From: Hexactinellida sp. DTS-2022 | Lineage: Eukaryota; Porifera; Hexactinellida | DNA length: 64,000 nucleotides | Assembly (NCBI GenBank): GCA_028753945.1 | Contig: JAPNXP010000010.1 | Location: forward strand, 3,661,042 to 3,725,041 | Direction: 5' to 3' | Part shown: positions 10,278 to 22,252 of the stretch, one piece after another | How the letters are laid out: each line of letters starts with the position of its first letter | Numbering within the stretch: the stretch's first letter is position 1 | The notes under the pieces: model-generated | Databases searched by the model: none | Told to the model about the DNA's origin: nothing | What the model saw: the letters and a program-made list of their open reading frames with translations, nothing else | Translations under genes and position numbers: made by a program

Positions 10278-11622
10278 TAGAGGTGCACCGGATCCGGTTC
10301 CGGATCCGAGATGAGGTTACCGGATCCGGATCTGTATGCGTATCAACTATTTAATTGATTTTATTAATCAATAAGTAACCTCTAATTACTTACAAAAACT
10401 ATTCAATAGTGACATACTCTACGCCAATTCAAATTTTTGTTAATCTTATGAAGTAATAGGAGACATTAACTATGTAAATATCTTTGATTGACAGGTTGAG
10501 GAAAATATGGATAAGAAAGTTCGAACTCAAGTTTGATCTGGATTGCTTAAAAAATGTATTATTTTGAATAGACAATTACTTACAGTGGAACTCGCTTAGT
10601 TACTACTCGGCTAAAGACGTACTCTCGGATAATACGCACTATTCTCTAATATCGATTTTTCCCCCCTATCAAATGCATTATAAATAATTCGGTTAATAAC
10701 TAATCGGATAAGAAGTTCCTCGGATAAGACCTACCGATTTTTATTCTCCAGTAAAATATATCTATTATATATCGGTTGGTACGTACTTAAAAACTGTCAG
10801 CTGGACTTAGTTAGTCTTTTGATTAGTTGTGTACGTGACAACTATAATACTTTAATATCGTAAGATATGTTATAGTCTTGTATTCCCTACATCGTGTTCA
10901 TATTATCTAACAAGTCCGTGTTAGACTGAAGAAATATGCAAAAGCGGATCCGGATCCGGTAAATCCGGTTCCGGCCGGATCTGTCAATCCAGGATCCAGC
11001 GAGATCCGGATCCGGCCGGAACCAAAAAAAGCAGGGCTTTTCACGAGTCACTTGATTGACTCGATGACTCGCGAGTCACCACGAGTCATTGAGTCAATTG
11101 ACTCGGTGACTCGAGTCATCGAATTTTGTCACGACTCAACTGACTCGGTGACTCGAGTCATCGAATTTTATCACGAGTCAATTGACTCGGTGACTCGAGT
11201 CAGGACTCGCGAGTTATCCAGTTAGGATTCGCGAGCCATCGAGTTTAGGAATCGCGAATTATTGATGTCTACATATGTTAAGATTAATAAATTGGAAATT
11301 GAGTATTATCCGAATAATCTTTACTAATCTGATTATATTCAGAATTTGACAAACCCATGAATCTCAAAAGATATTATTTGATTGACTTGATGACTCGCGA
11401 GTCAGCACGAGTCATCGAGTCAGACTCGGTGACTCGAGTCACTGAATGTGGCACGAGTCAATTGAATCGGTGACTCGAGTCACTGAATTATGTCACAAGT
11501 CAATTGACTCGGTGACTCGAGTCACTGAATTTTATCACGAGTCAAATGACTCGGAGACTCGAGTCACATGACTCGGTGACTCATGAAAAGCCCTGAAAAA
11601 AAGTGGATCCGGTGCATCTCTA
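10278..11622. mobile_element. hAT-type element with GGATCC-rich ends
   Basis: Begins TAGAGGTGCACCGGATCCGG and ends with inverted GGATCCGGTGCATCTCTA. Perfect 8-bp target duplication CCTGAGAT at 10270-10277 and 11623-11630. The TAGAGRTGCACCGG start is typical of a common hAT group. Subterminal GGATCCGG clusters occur at both ends (10288-10335, 10945-11020). It contains no transposase. Two other elements sit inside: a possible TA-type MITE starting CAGTGGAACTCGCTTAG near 10583 (right end uncertain) and the minisatellite-bearing MITE at 11032-11595. Confidence 0.88.
11032..11595. mobile_element. nested hAT MITE built of GACTCGGTGACTCGAGTCA repeats
   Basis: Ends CAGGGCTTTTCACGAGTCAC and GACTCATGAAAAGCCCTG. 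Perfect 8-bp duplication AAAAAAAG at 11024-11031 and 11596-11603. Most of the 564 bp is a minisatellite of palindromic GACTCGAGTC-type units, in two blocks separated by about 150 bp of unique sequence. It inserted into the element at 10278-11622, so it is the younger of the two. Confidence 0.88.
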
Positions 11623-12250
11623 CCTGAGATTCCCACGTAAGATATCCTGTGAGAAATCCTTTGGAATCATATGGAAATGGGAATGAAAGTAGCCTTCCCA
11701 AGGCAACCTTAGAATTTAATAATAAAGGTAATCTTTTGATCAAAAACTCGATTTTTTTCGGATTGTGATGGTAGATTGTTTCAATTATTGTAATGCAACT
11801 TGTCCCTTCACTGGTAATGAGGCTTCAGTTTATTTTCAGGAAGTCTATTACCTGATGCAAGATAGGCATTTGTTGATGGGAATTTGTTCTGATTTGCAGT
11901 TGTTGGCATTAACTTCTGCATTTATACTCCTTTCTTGTTTTTTTGGAACAATTATCTGGGATAATGGACCGTGTGCGTCGAAGATTATTAGATAAATTAA
12001 CTTGTGATCTCTAAATTCTGGCAAAATTAATCGATTATTTTCTCTAGTTTGTAATCAGAATTCATTATAGGTAAACATTTACTTATTGCCAAAACATTGC
12101 AAATTCACAATATTCGTACCGAAGAATATTTTCCACGTTCATTTCGTACATTCGCCAACAAATCAAAAGTATCCACATTACATTGAGATTCAATAAAATG
12201 AGACTCATAAATTGGTATATTAGTGTTAACCATTTTCCAAAATTAGTCTA

Positions 12251-12620
12251 AGGCCACATAAAATAAATTACTTGTTTATCATCCATATTTTTCGAGAAAA
12301 TTGGGACGGCGGACGGGATTTTATTTTTATTTTTTAATCCCATTAATATGCAAATAACATTATCCTATGCCAAAAAATAAATATACATATTGAATTTATT
12401 ATAGATCAGAAAATAACATGACAATGCCCAAATAATTAAAGTAATGCTCTAAAATATAGGACTTATTAAAAATTCACGCATAGTAGGTACTTTACACAAG
12501 TTTATAGCTTATATTTTGTACGATTATGTTCATAAGATAATAATAAAATAGATCCGGACGGATAGTAAAAATTGGGGCGGGGGGGGGATGATAAACAAGT
12601 TTTTTATTTTATACGGCCTA
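12251..12620. mobile_element. TIR element, 370 bp, unclassified
   Basis: Outer ends AGGCCACATAAAATAAA and inverted TTTATTTTATACGGCCT, and both then read CTTGTTTATCATCC, giving about 33-bp inverted repeats with several mismatches. No clear target duplication. Non-coding and AT-rich, apart from a G-run near 12576. The flanks (11631-12250, 12621-13016) contain no recognisable gene. Confidence 0.65.
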
Positions 12621-13024
12621 ATTTGAAGTTGTCTTTTTGAGATGTTAACCGAACTATCTAGATCATGAGCTCATTAAATATTTGTTTCTGTTTACTAAAA
12701 AATTGTTTAGAATTAAGAAGTCTTGCTGATTATTTTCTAAACATTCCTACAATTAGTTATTAACTTCACACAGTGGGCTATTATGGTGCATTAGCCAAAG
12801 ATTACTGCCTTAAATCTAGTGCAATTTGAATACATATTTATTAACATTATATTTAATTTATGTTATATGTATTTTCAATTTGAACTTGATCATCCTGCTA
12901 ATTATAACTTACGCCATGTTTTGAAAAGGCATTTTTTGGGTCAATAACGATTCTTTGAATGTTGTTTTTGTGATACATTTTTATTACAAAAAATACGTAT
13001 TAGTAACTATGATACCTTTAGTGC

Positions 13025-13204
13025 CAGGCTTTCACCTAAACAAAATTTTCTGCGCGCCTAGATTAAGTTCGAGCTCGCTCACACGCGTCTACTCAATTTG
13101 TATTACGTCTATGGGAGCTTCCCTCGATTTTCGTACGCCTAGAAAAATTTCCTACCAAAATTACGCGGCTAGAGGCGCGTCGCGTAGGCCTAAATTAAAC
13201 CCTG
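13025..13204. mobile_element. hAT-type MITE, ~180 bp (copy 1)
   Basis: Same family as 38210-38394: CAGGCTTTCA start, internal GCGCGCCTAGATTAAG and 'TTGTATTACGTCTATGGGAG', AAACCCTG end. Flanks share TTAGTG (13018-13023, 13205-13210), a blurred target duplication. Non-coding. Confidence 0.75.
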
Positions 13205-13212
13205 TTAGTGTT

Positions 13213-14930
13213 TATCTTAAATTAATTTTGGGTAAGTAAACCCAGCCACCGTTTCTTCCACAGTATAGCTATAAAGCTTAAATGAGGGATTAGGCAAAAA
13301 TAAGCATCATGTCGATATGAAATGTATTGTACATATGTAGGAATTCGACACATTAGATTTCAGTGGACGAATCTGATTTTTGACAATTTCACTCTAATTA
13401 GATAAGATTGACAAAAAAATTGTAATATTAATTCATTAAGGCAGATTCAAATAGTTTGTCCTGTTGAGATTCTTCCTTTACCATTTCTTCCGTTTGTCTA
13501 GTCTTTCTTCCCGATTTGAAACGGTTGACTACTATTACTGGGTCGCTAAAGCATAAAGGCCTAGCTAGAATGTGGCGAAAATTATTTGAAATTGCGATTT
13601 TCGTCTAGGGTTTATCTGTATTTCCTGACATTATTATTTCGTGCCTCTAAACACTATTCGCTATCAATACTTAAACTTCGTATAGTAGAAACTCTAGATC
13701 TTGTGTATCTACAAATACGGGGCTCCCCATTCCTACCCAGTCAAACATCAGCTACTGACAAATTGGAATATGTATTGAAAATATTAAAAAATTGATCTAT
13801 CTTTTCGGAATTAATTAATTGTCTTGCTTAGTTTAAAAGAGTAGGAATTCATATAACAAGCAAAGCATGAAATTTTATTAAGTCTGAAATTGGCATTGAC
13901 GTGAATAGAGTGTTAAAGTTTAAAATAGCATATTTTGTTACAAAAATTGTTTGGGAATCCTTATAAATAACTGTGGATATAGTATTGAATATTCTACACT
14001 GATCATTTGCTAGATTATTTCGAAAACATGGATACTAGTTTTTTAAATGATTTAGTTTAATATTAGCAACATTTTGTGACTATTGAAAACTTGTCTAATC
14101 TTCCTGACACTGTTTCCTACGCCTCCAATATAATACTAGAGCCCAATACACAGTAGTCTAAATTATTAGAAAATTTGTGAAAATTATGGTTGTTAAAATT
14201 ATATTGTTTTACTTCTTTTGGATTCAGCATTGTCGAAAACTTAGAAAACTTTCAATAGTGGATAATCATTAAAGATAATTTCCGATTTCACCTAACTGAA
14301 GTCATAGATATGATGTCCGCTGCTGGTTTAAATTTTGTTGGAAAAAATACGATTTTCTCTTTCAATTTCTAGGATGCCATATTTAAATAGTAGCATCAAT
14401 GTTAGACATTTTTCGAAATTATTTTATCTCCTCTTTCTGATGATTGAACATTGTACAGATTCATCAATTAATTAGGTATACCGTTTTATCTTCTCCATCT
14501 TTCTTTCGTTTGAATTAATTTGCTTGTAGTGTTAGATCATCAAAGTAAAAAATATACAATTGAGGTCAATTGAGAAATGCAGTATCGACATGAATCATTA
14601 GTCTTTCATCTACCCTATTAATTAAAAGCATATTTAGACCAGCAGACACCCGCATACATTATAATTTTACAGTCAAGTTTCGCATCATGCTCTACTTAGT
14701 AATATTATCATTATTATATTATGGTATGTTTCTAATACTATGATTATATATTTCATGACTCAACTGACTCTGGACAATATAAACTATAGTATAGTTTGGT
14801 TTACTAGTAAAATTACTACATACACCGTTTTAGATCAGCTATAACATGTGTTTGGTGTTATATAATCTCGTTGTTATTTTGGTAGTTTACTAAAAAATGC
14901 GCATGCGATTTTGTGATATTGAACACGAAT
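13213..14930. other. intronic sequence, no gene
   Basis: Long AT-rich stretch. The frames here (for example 13586-13795 +, 14858-15100 -) have no recognisable motif. Nothing structural stands out. Confidence 0.4.
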
Positions 14931-14933
14931 GGC

Positions 14934-14997
14934 GGACACTTCGTCGACGGACATTTCGTCGAACGGACATTTCGTCGAACGGACTTTGGGTATAAAG
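14934..14997. repeat. short repeat block, possible MULE end
   Basis: Three copies of GGACATTTCGTCGAAC-like units just upstream of the MULE gene at 15281. The other MULE in this window (30144-32046) has ends built of similar short GAGCGAAACGGG-like units, so this may be the 5' terminal repeat of the older MULE. I could not find the matching inverted block downstream. Confidence 0.4.
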
Positions 14998-15987
14998 GAC
15001 ATTTTTGTCTGTTATATATTAGTACCTTTAATTGTTTTGGTTTATTCAATTGTGTGTTATACTTCCACAAGTAATCGGACACTTCATTGATTGACTTCAC
15101 AGCTTAATATACAATGACACTCATAATTGGTATGGTTTATGTTATCAATTGCGTGTTATATTTTTATGGTTGCATAAAACGAAGATCTGTATAAATGTAC
15201 ATTTGCTAATGAATATGAAAATTTACGAATAGCCGAATCACTTAGCATAGAAATTGTCAAAACTACGAAAGCGAAAAATAAGGCGTACCTACAAGGTTTT
15301 TTATACACTCTTAATAGAGTTAGCGCGGCAGGTACCCAATACTGGGTATGTGAAAAGCGTGGACTATGTAATGCTCGAATTAATACAACCCAAGGGGTAT
15401 AGTTATTAAACCAACTGAATTTAGTGAAATAGTTTCCAGTCAGTCATTCACATGGACCTGATCCAGGACGTTCCCAAATGTTGAAAGCTTATCAGTCAAT
15501 GAAAGAGTGTGTATCAAACTCGGGAGAGAAACCTCGATTGATTTTATCAAAAGGCATTACCAAACTCGATGAAACTAGTATAATAGCGCTACCTAGACTC
15601 GATTCAGTAAAACGAACGCTACGCAGACATAAGTGTTTAGATGAAGACACTAGTATTAACCAAGCATCAGCTGCAGAGATGATTATACCTGACAAATACC
15701 GGATTACTCTAAAGGGTGAATTATTCTTAGTCTACGATTCTGGAATTGGAGATTCAAACCGTATGTTAATTTTTAGTGCACCTAAAATGCTTTCGTTACT
15801 GCAAGAGTCTCAAAGTTGGTATGCAGATGGCACCTTCAAAGTTGTACCTGAGCAATTCTTCCAACTTTACACTATTCATGCCGAAAAGGTAGTACTATAA
15901 TTCCATGCATATATGCACTATTGACTAACAAAACTCAAGCCACCTATAAGAAACTATTCACAAAAATTCTTGAAATAAATCCTGACT

Positions 15988-18900
15988 CATAGCCTACTAT
16001 ACATAAGGCCTAACATCAAAATGTGGATTTCGGACCAGGGATGGGTTAGCCGATATGAATTGATTTAGAAGGGAATATCATTTATTGGCTATTTCTGATA
16101 CTAAATAGTCTATAATATGCCAAACCAACCATAAAATTGGTCAATTTGCAACCAGGGTTGATTTTGAAGATGAAATTATTAATAACCCATAATGTATATA
16201 ATCACTAATGTGCATATATAAACATTTATCTAAAAATTTGTATTTCCACTAATATCTCGTTATTTCTCACTATTTCTCTTTATTAATCCACCTTTCTGAT
16301 ACTTTCCAATCTGTTTCCGTTAACCTAGCTATTATCATGCCCAACAACTGTTCTGCACCAGGTTGTAAAAGCAATTATGACCCAACCGACAGAATACCTG
16401 TGTTCATGATGCCACAGAAGCCGGATGAACTGAGACATGCTTGGTTACGAGCGCTACACAGAGATGATATAGATGAACTGAAAGTCGTGTACGTGTGCTC
16501 AAAACATTTTAGAGAAGATGAAGTCGAAACAACACACAAAGTTTCCAATGGAGACGGAAGTTATCGAGAAATACCAAGAAACCGTCCTAAGCTGAAAGAT
16601 GGAGCTGTGCCAACTATTATACCAGGATGTCCACGGTACTATTCATCTCATACTGCTACCAAACGCACAAGAATATCTCTAGAGGACAAGGATGACGAAC
16701 TTCTCTATCAAGCAGTTAAACTAAGTCTAGAGTCAGATGTCGAAGAGAATGAAAAGTTCAAGATCCACAGTTGCCATGATTTACAAGCTAAGTTACCCTT
16801 GCTCTCAATTGCTAGTATATGGTCTACGTGGTATCCCGACGAATATACATTAATTTTTCTGCGTCCTCGTATAGATAGTTGTAAGATTGAAGTTAATACG
16901 TACTTATTGGTAAATTTTGACTTGTCCGTCAAAGTTTTTCATAATGGTGTAAATCTTCCAATTTCTATCGTAATGCTATGTGATGTTCGACAAATTGATT
17001 CGCTTCTAATTGAAATTTCTATTCCGCCATCTGCACCCAAAATCTCTGAGAATATTTCCACTAATTTTGATAACACATCTCATATCGCATCTGCGGAAAG
17101 TCATATCCAACAAGTTTTTGATAACATGTACGACGGTAAATCTGATGATGACTTGGTTCCTTGTCCTGAAGTTTCAAGGTTCCAGTTTGTTCTTTGTCAG
17201 CTTCGAAATAGTCTTGTTCCAAAAAAGAGGCGGAGGTATAACGTATTGACGAAGATCTTAGCTCTTAAAACACATCTCATTTCTCCTGCTTCTTATCACT
17301 ATCTACAGAGCATGTCTTGCATTTCTCTTCCTCATTCCAATACCTTACAAAAATCTTTATGTTTCTTACGGAATCCACACATTCCTTTTCTCAGGAACAG
17401 AGGCATGTCATTATTCAAATGGATGAAATTCACGTGAAATCTGATATTTCTTATAAAGGAGGGAGATTGTTTGCTTCAAACCTCGATCCAGATAATCCTA
17501 CCAAGACAATTTTCGCTATCATGGTGTCGAGGCTGTATAAGAAATGGTCTTGTATTGTTCGTCTACTCCCATGTGCTTCTGTAACAGCTGAAAAGTTATT
17601 CGACACTATCAAATCTTGTATTCATGATGTTGAAGATTGTGGTTTGTTCGTTGAAATCATCTCCACTGACAACTATCCCCTTAATGTGAAACTTTTCAAA
17701 TTGTTTTCCCCTAATAGAAAGCTGGAGACTCGAGTACCACACCCTTGTGATATACGCAGAGGTCTTTTCCTTACATTTGACTTCGTACATATTCTGAAGA
17801 CTATTGGCAATAATTGGTTGAATCAACAAACTGATAATAAGCTCTTTTCTTATCCTGATTTTAAACTGTTTTTCTATTGACCGATGCGCTTATCCATTGA
17901 AAATCTGTCATGCTTCTTTCCGTGATATCCGTATACTATATAATTCTGAGAGAGATAGCCTTGCTAAACTTGCCCCTCGTTTGACTTCTAAGGCTTGTTA
18001 TCCATCCAATTTAGAACGTCAAAATGTTAAGTTGGTCCTAAAAATAGTACACGAATCTACAATTGCTGCTCTAGCTATCCAGGATGAGCAGCGTTCTCCT
18101 GCATTCAAATGCAACACCTCTGATTTCGTTGAGATTCTCCTATCTCTCTGGAAAATTTTCAATATCAATATGCCATATAAACATATCAGGTTGAACGACC
18201 CATTGTCTAATCCAATAAGATTTAACGATGAGCGGTTTCTCTTACATACTAGGATTGTCTATTGGCTATAAGCTTGGGAGTCACTGTCTGGGAAAGGTGG
18301 CAAATTAGCAAGCAGACGTTTACCAGCTTCAAACATGCATGCCTCGTGTTGCCACAGATATCAAATTTTCTAACTCAGGACTGTGGGTTTTCATACCTCT
18401 TGACATCTTTCTTGCAGACTGATCCATTGGAACATCATTTTGGACAATATCGTATGATGTCAGGAGCTAATTATCATGTTTCCTATCTTCAGATCTTAGA
18501 ATCAGAACGTCGTCTTAAAGTATCCAATATACTACGTCTATTTCTAATCAGAATGATTCTAGTACTTCTTTGGAAGAGTTCATTCAATCATTTTCACCAT
18601 CGGATAGCGCAGATTCTACCAGTGAAGTTGACCTTGATCCTTTCTTGAGCGCTATATCAGACCGCTCAGCCAATGACTGTAAATTTCAGGTACTTCAGTC
18701 ATTAGCCTTTATTGCTGGCTATTCAGTTCATCAATACTTGAAACGTAGTCAACCATGTCGTATCTGCCGGGATTCTTTGACTATTGAAAGAGATTTACTC
18801 ATCGATGAATCTGATACTATATCTAAGTTCAAACTATTAGAACTCTCTGATCGAGGAGGTTTGAAATATCCATCGGAGGTAGTCCTAGAATCTATTGTCA

Positions 18901-19691
18901 CTGTTTGGAAGATCTTTATTTGCATAGAAAATGATAGCGAACTAATGGAGATATTTGTGAAAGGTCATTGTAGAAAAATTCTTGTTGACTTATCTATGAA
19001 TGTATTATTAGATGTTGACGGTTGTAAATTATGGAGAGAGGTGTTCATCTTGTAGTGTGAATTGTTCCCATGTACTTCAGAAGCTTGTATTCGTAGCTGG
19101 TAATTGTTTCTTAGCGAATAAGGTTAAGAATTACAATTCTATGGTGATTTTCAAGTATACTGAGAAGCGAAAGTTAAAAAAATTCCATTAAAGCATACGT
19201 ATTCATGTGTGTATTCTTAGTTGATTTGATTTTGTGTATTGTTAATTGGAACCACAAATATATTTTATCATTTTACACTAGGTAACAGAAAGATTTAGTG
19301 ATGTTCCCGTCAGAATAATAAATAGTAATGAGAAGTTCGATGCTGTTGCGAGATGTTTGATGAAACTAATGAGTGATGAATGTACCGTGTTGCCTCTTAT
19401 AATGTATTAGTGACCTGTAATTGTAAAATTATGTCTATAACTATTAAAGATATGTTGAATTATATATTAATATTAAAACAATCAGCTGTATTCAATTTTA
19501 GTATGCTTATGGGGTGGAAACCGCATTATCAGTGATATGATGGTTCTAAAGCTTTTACAAAGGTTAAACTGACTAAAAATATCATCTTCTCTAAATTTGC
19601 TATTGCCTGTATTTTATCGTTTATATCGGCTAACACATCCCTGGTCCAAAATCCACATTTTGATGTTAGGCCTTATGTATAGTAGGCTATG
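15988..19691 (+). mobile_element. decayed P element (3.7 kb) inside a MULE gene
   Basis: Terminal inverted repeats of 69 bp (15988-16056 and 19623-19691, starting CATAGCCTACTATACATAAG) differ at two positions. Flanks CCTGACT (15981-15987) and CCTGAAT (19692-19698) form a 7-bp target duplication with one change. Removing the element and one flank restores the MULE reading frame ('EINPELNPF'), which fixes the ends independently. Same family-level start (CATAGC) as the element at 5324-9745, but clearly a different lineage. Confidence 0.93.
16337..19191 (+). pseudogene. P-element transposase, THAP type, multiply frameshifted
   Basis: Starts 'MPNNCSAPGCKSNYDPTD', a complete THAP finger in one exon: two Cys, then 'VYVCSKHF' with Cys and His, ending 'GAVPTIIPGC'. 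Unlike the copy at 5792-9163 there is no intron at this site. The frame is open to about 17400, then shifts. The core continues 'IIQMDEIHVKSDISYKGG', 'TFDFVHILKTIGNNWL' (17317-17880), 'LAKLAPRLTSKACYPSNLER' (17897-18271), 'DPLEHHFGQYRMMSGANY' (18262-18600), and a C-terminal part with 'LAFIAGYSVHQYLKRSQPC' (18570-19055). It ends near 19191 as '..EKRKLKKFH'. At least four frameshifts and a roughly 40-residue deletion near 17880 make it dead. It is paralogous over its whole length to the other copy. Confidence 0.9.
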
Positions 19692-19991
19692 CCTGAATTA
19701 AACCCTTTTCTAATTATGGTGGATTTTGAGAAGGCCTCCATTAATGCATTTGAAGAGAAATTTCTTAGCGTAGTGTCAGGCTGTTTTTTCCACCTGTCAC
19801 AAAATATTTATCACAAGTTACAATCAGCTGGGCTTACTAACCAATATATTGAAGATCCAATTTTCGCTCTCCAAATAAAAATGTTACCCAGTTTAGCATT
19901 TGTTCCCGAAGACAAAGTTATTCAATCTTTTACAGCACTGATGGTAGAACCTACACTCCCCTACTTAAAGTATTCATAAACCCAAAAATTC

Positions 19992-21916
19992 CCATTAATA
20001 TTGTGTGCTGATGCATTCAAATTTTATTAAATGTGGTCATTTTCATTGCAGAATCGTATTCAACGAATCCGAATTGACTTTTGTTGAAGCTTTCAACTCA
20101 TAAATTTTTCATTAGTTTGAAAATTATCATCCGCTAGAAATATTATTCCAATTTCCAACGTGGTACCAGGTGTGAACCAGTTGCACTTGGTGTAAATGGA
20201 TGGTATTTTCCAACCTGATCAGTAGCTAACTGAGGTTAAGGCTTCTGCAATGGATATTTATAATGTTAGAATAAGAATCTGGCATAAAAATTTAATATCC
20301 CCAGGGGCAGCGCGGCCATTCAACAGATTGGGTGTAACCGAATTCAGGGTGGCACCCTTAAATCCGCCCCCATAAGCCTAATATGCGCTTCAAACTCAGG
20401 AGCGCCGAGCCGCCCTTAGGCTCTAAATCTCCCATATATTGCGAACACAATATACATTTTTCTAGACATGGGCGGAAAAGTTGTACAGGGCAATGGTGCC
20501 CTGTACAATGTTTGGGGTGGGGTAAAAATACTTTTTTTCTCTGAATAAGTTCCTTAGGTGTTGTTAAGTTTTATCTATTTAGTCCAACATTAACCACTTG
20601 CACAACCCGATCAAAGTTCTTATCAATAATTTATGCGCAGTTTTGTCCTGACTTTCGGAAATTTTCACTCTAAATCAATTTTAGAGCTTTTATTGAAATC
20701 TAAAGAGTTCTTAGTTAATACAGTAAATGTGGGAAATTATATAGCAAGTTTCTATATTACAATACTCTTAGAAATATATAAATTTTACATGAAAAGTTTA
20801 ATATTATGATTAAATATAATCTTTTTTGCATTGCTATTGAAGGCATGTATTTCCTCGATCGAAATGTGTAGGCAATGACTCCTTGTCGATTATCATCCAC
20901 TGAAGAAAAAGATTGCTCGATAGTGTGACGAAATAGAAGAGGATGTGAGGTCTGTCAGTACACAGTTGGTGACTTTTCCACTAAACCACATTGGAGCATA
21001 GACATTCAGTACTATTAGGTGACTATTTGGAGTAAATTTGCGGCTGGCTTTTCTTCAGACATGTATAGTCTTAAAGTACGATTAGCACGGGTTAGGCAAC
21101 GAGAATGGTTAGTGGCCCAATTTTATCTGATGCAAATTTCATATCAGATTGCTACGTCCGTGTTGAATATCAAGAGAAGCTTTAAGCAGGTATTGTTGAT
21201 CAGAACTAAGATCGGCCAATAGGTGTGGATTGATTGGCTCAACCTTTCCTGGAATTTGATTGAATTTTGCGATAAAGTATTGTGAACATCTCCTTGAATA
21301 TTGTATCACGTATATACTAAATAATCGTCGTAAACTATACCTTTTAATCAAAACAGTTTCCTTTTCATTGGATATCAAATTTATTCTAAATAACTTTGTT
21401 CTACAGTATATATTTTCCTGGTGGAAATTAGTTCTAGGGTCACGGAATAATATTTGATGTCACCAAATTTTGCAGATAAAAGCAATTTTCTTAAAAATGT
21501 ATTTCTTCTTCTTTTTATGTTTGGATCTAGTTTAAGAATTGTTGTTCATATCATCTCTCAAATTTGACAATCCACCGATCACCATGAAGAGTTTTCACCA
21601 ATTTTTTCTCTTTATGATACTTATCGATTTCTCCTCATAAAATAATGCGATTAGTTCAGTTCATTTATCGTTATTTCATATATTGTCTTATGATGAAATC
21701 TTGCGAATAGTTAATCACGCTAGGTTGTGTTTGTAATATTGTTCTAGAATTGTTTAATGCATTAATATATTATAAATTATTCTAAAGTTGGTTGATTAAT
21801 TTTCGTGAGTTGATATCTTAGTATTGTATTTTTCACAATTTCCTAGTTCTACACATGATTCTTATAGTAAGCTCTATTTTATTCCATAGTCTTGTAGATG
21901 TGTGTAATCATTTTTA
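19992..21916. other. intronic sequence with a GC-rich MITE-like patch
   Basis: Mostly featureless AT-rich intron. At 20302-20420 there is a GC-rich patch beginning CAGGGGCAGCGCGGCC and holding 'GAGCGCCGAGCCGCCCTTA', probably a decayed hAT-type MITE. At about 20490-20516 TGTACAGGGC is followed closely by GCCCTGTACA, a near-perfect hairpin. No gene recognised; the frames at 21019-21378 look like chance. Confidence 0.4.
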
Positions 21917-22252
21917 AAGCTGAAACAAATATTCCAAATTAACGAACGAGTATTCGAATATTAGTTCGTTATGATTATTAAACACATTAGATGAAAATAA
22001 GGTATAAATTTGCTAATTTTGCAATAGTTTAAACTTACTTACAAAGTGTATTATACACAAGTTAGTTATTACTCAGCTAGTTAAGGTAGGAATTTATATT
22101 TACGGTCTCTCCAATCTAATCAAAAGTCTTGTTAATGCTTAAAAGTAGTAAACGAATATCCGTTTCAATCTATGATTCGTTTGGAAATGCAACACTTTTC
22201 GTTTAATAATTTCGAACGAATATTTGAATTTTCGGTATATTCTTTCAGCCCA
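21917..22252. mobile_element. old hAT-type MITE, relative of 63449-63741
   Basis: Ends AAGCTGAAACAAATATTCC and inverted GGTATATTCTTTCAGCCC, with CGAATATTCG-like palindromes near both ends. The interior shares 'ACAAAGTGTATTA' and 'AGGTAGGAATTTATATTTA' (inverted) with the cleaner copy at 63449-63741. No target duplication can be made out. Confidence 0.6.

Larger units (their letters stand above)
15281..19979 (+). pseudogene. FLYWCH/MULE transposase, split by a P element
   Basis: Remains of a Mutator-like (MULE) transposase gene. A FLYWCH-type zinc finger ('FLYTLNRVSAAGTQYWVCEK', then SHSHGPD) is read at about 15283-15465 with in-frame stops. The MULE core follows at 15478-15900, with 'SWYADGTFKVVP' carrying the first catalytic Asp. 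After a frameshift near 15886 it continues 'IYALLTNKTQATYKKLF'. At codon 'INP' it is broken by the P element at 15988-19691 and resumes at 19692 as 'ELNPFLIMVDFEKASINAF' (second catalytic Asp), then 'GCFFHLSQNIYHKLQ', a typical MULE CxxH segment. The tail beyond 19979 is too decayed to follow. Multiple stops, a frameshift and the insertion make it non-functional. Confidence 0.85.

Noticed and set aside
12769-12775. Another CACAGTG tip near 12.77 kb
   Set aside because: No spaced GGAAATAG-like motif at position 19 and no partner CACTGTG with a matching 5-bp flank.
13586-13795. 69-residue frame 'MKLRFSSRVYLYFLTLLFRA…'
   Set aside because: Short, no recognised similarity, hydrophobic composition expected by chance from AT-rich DNA.
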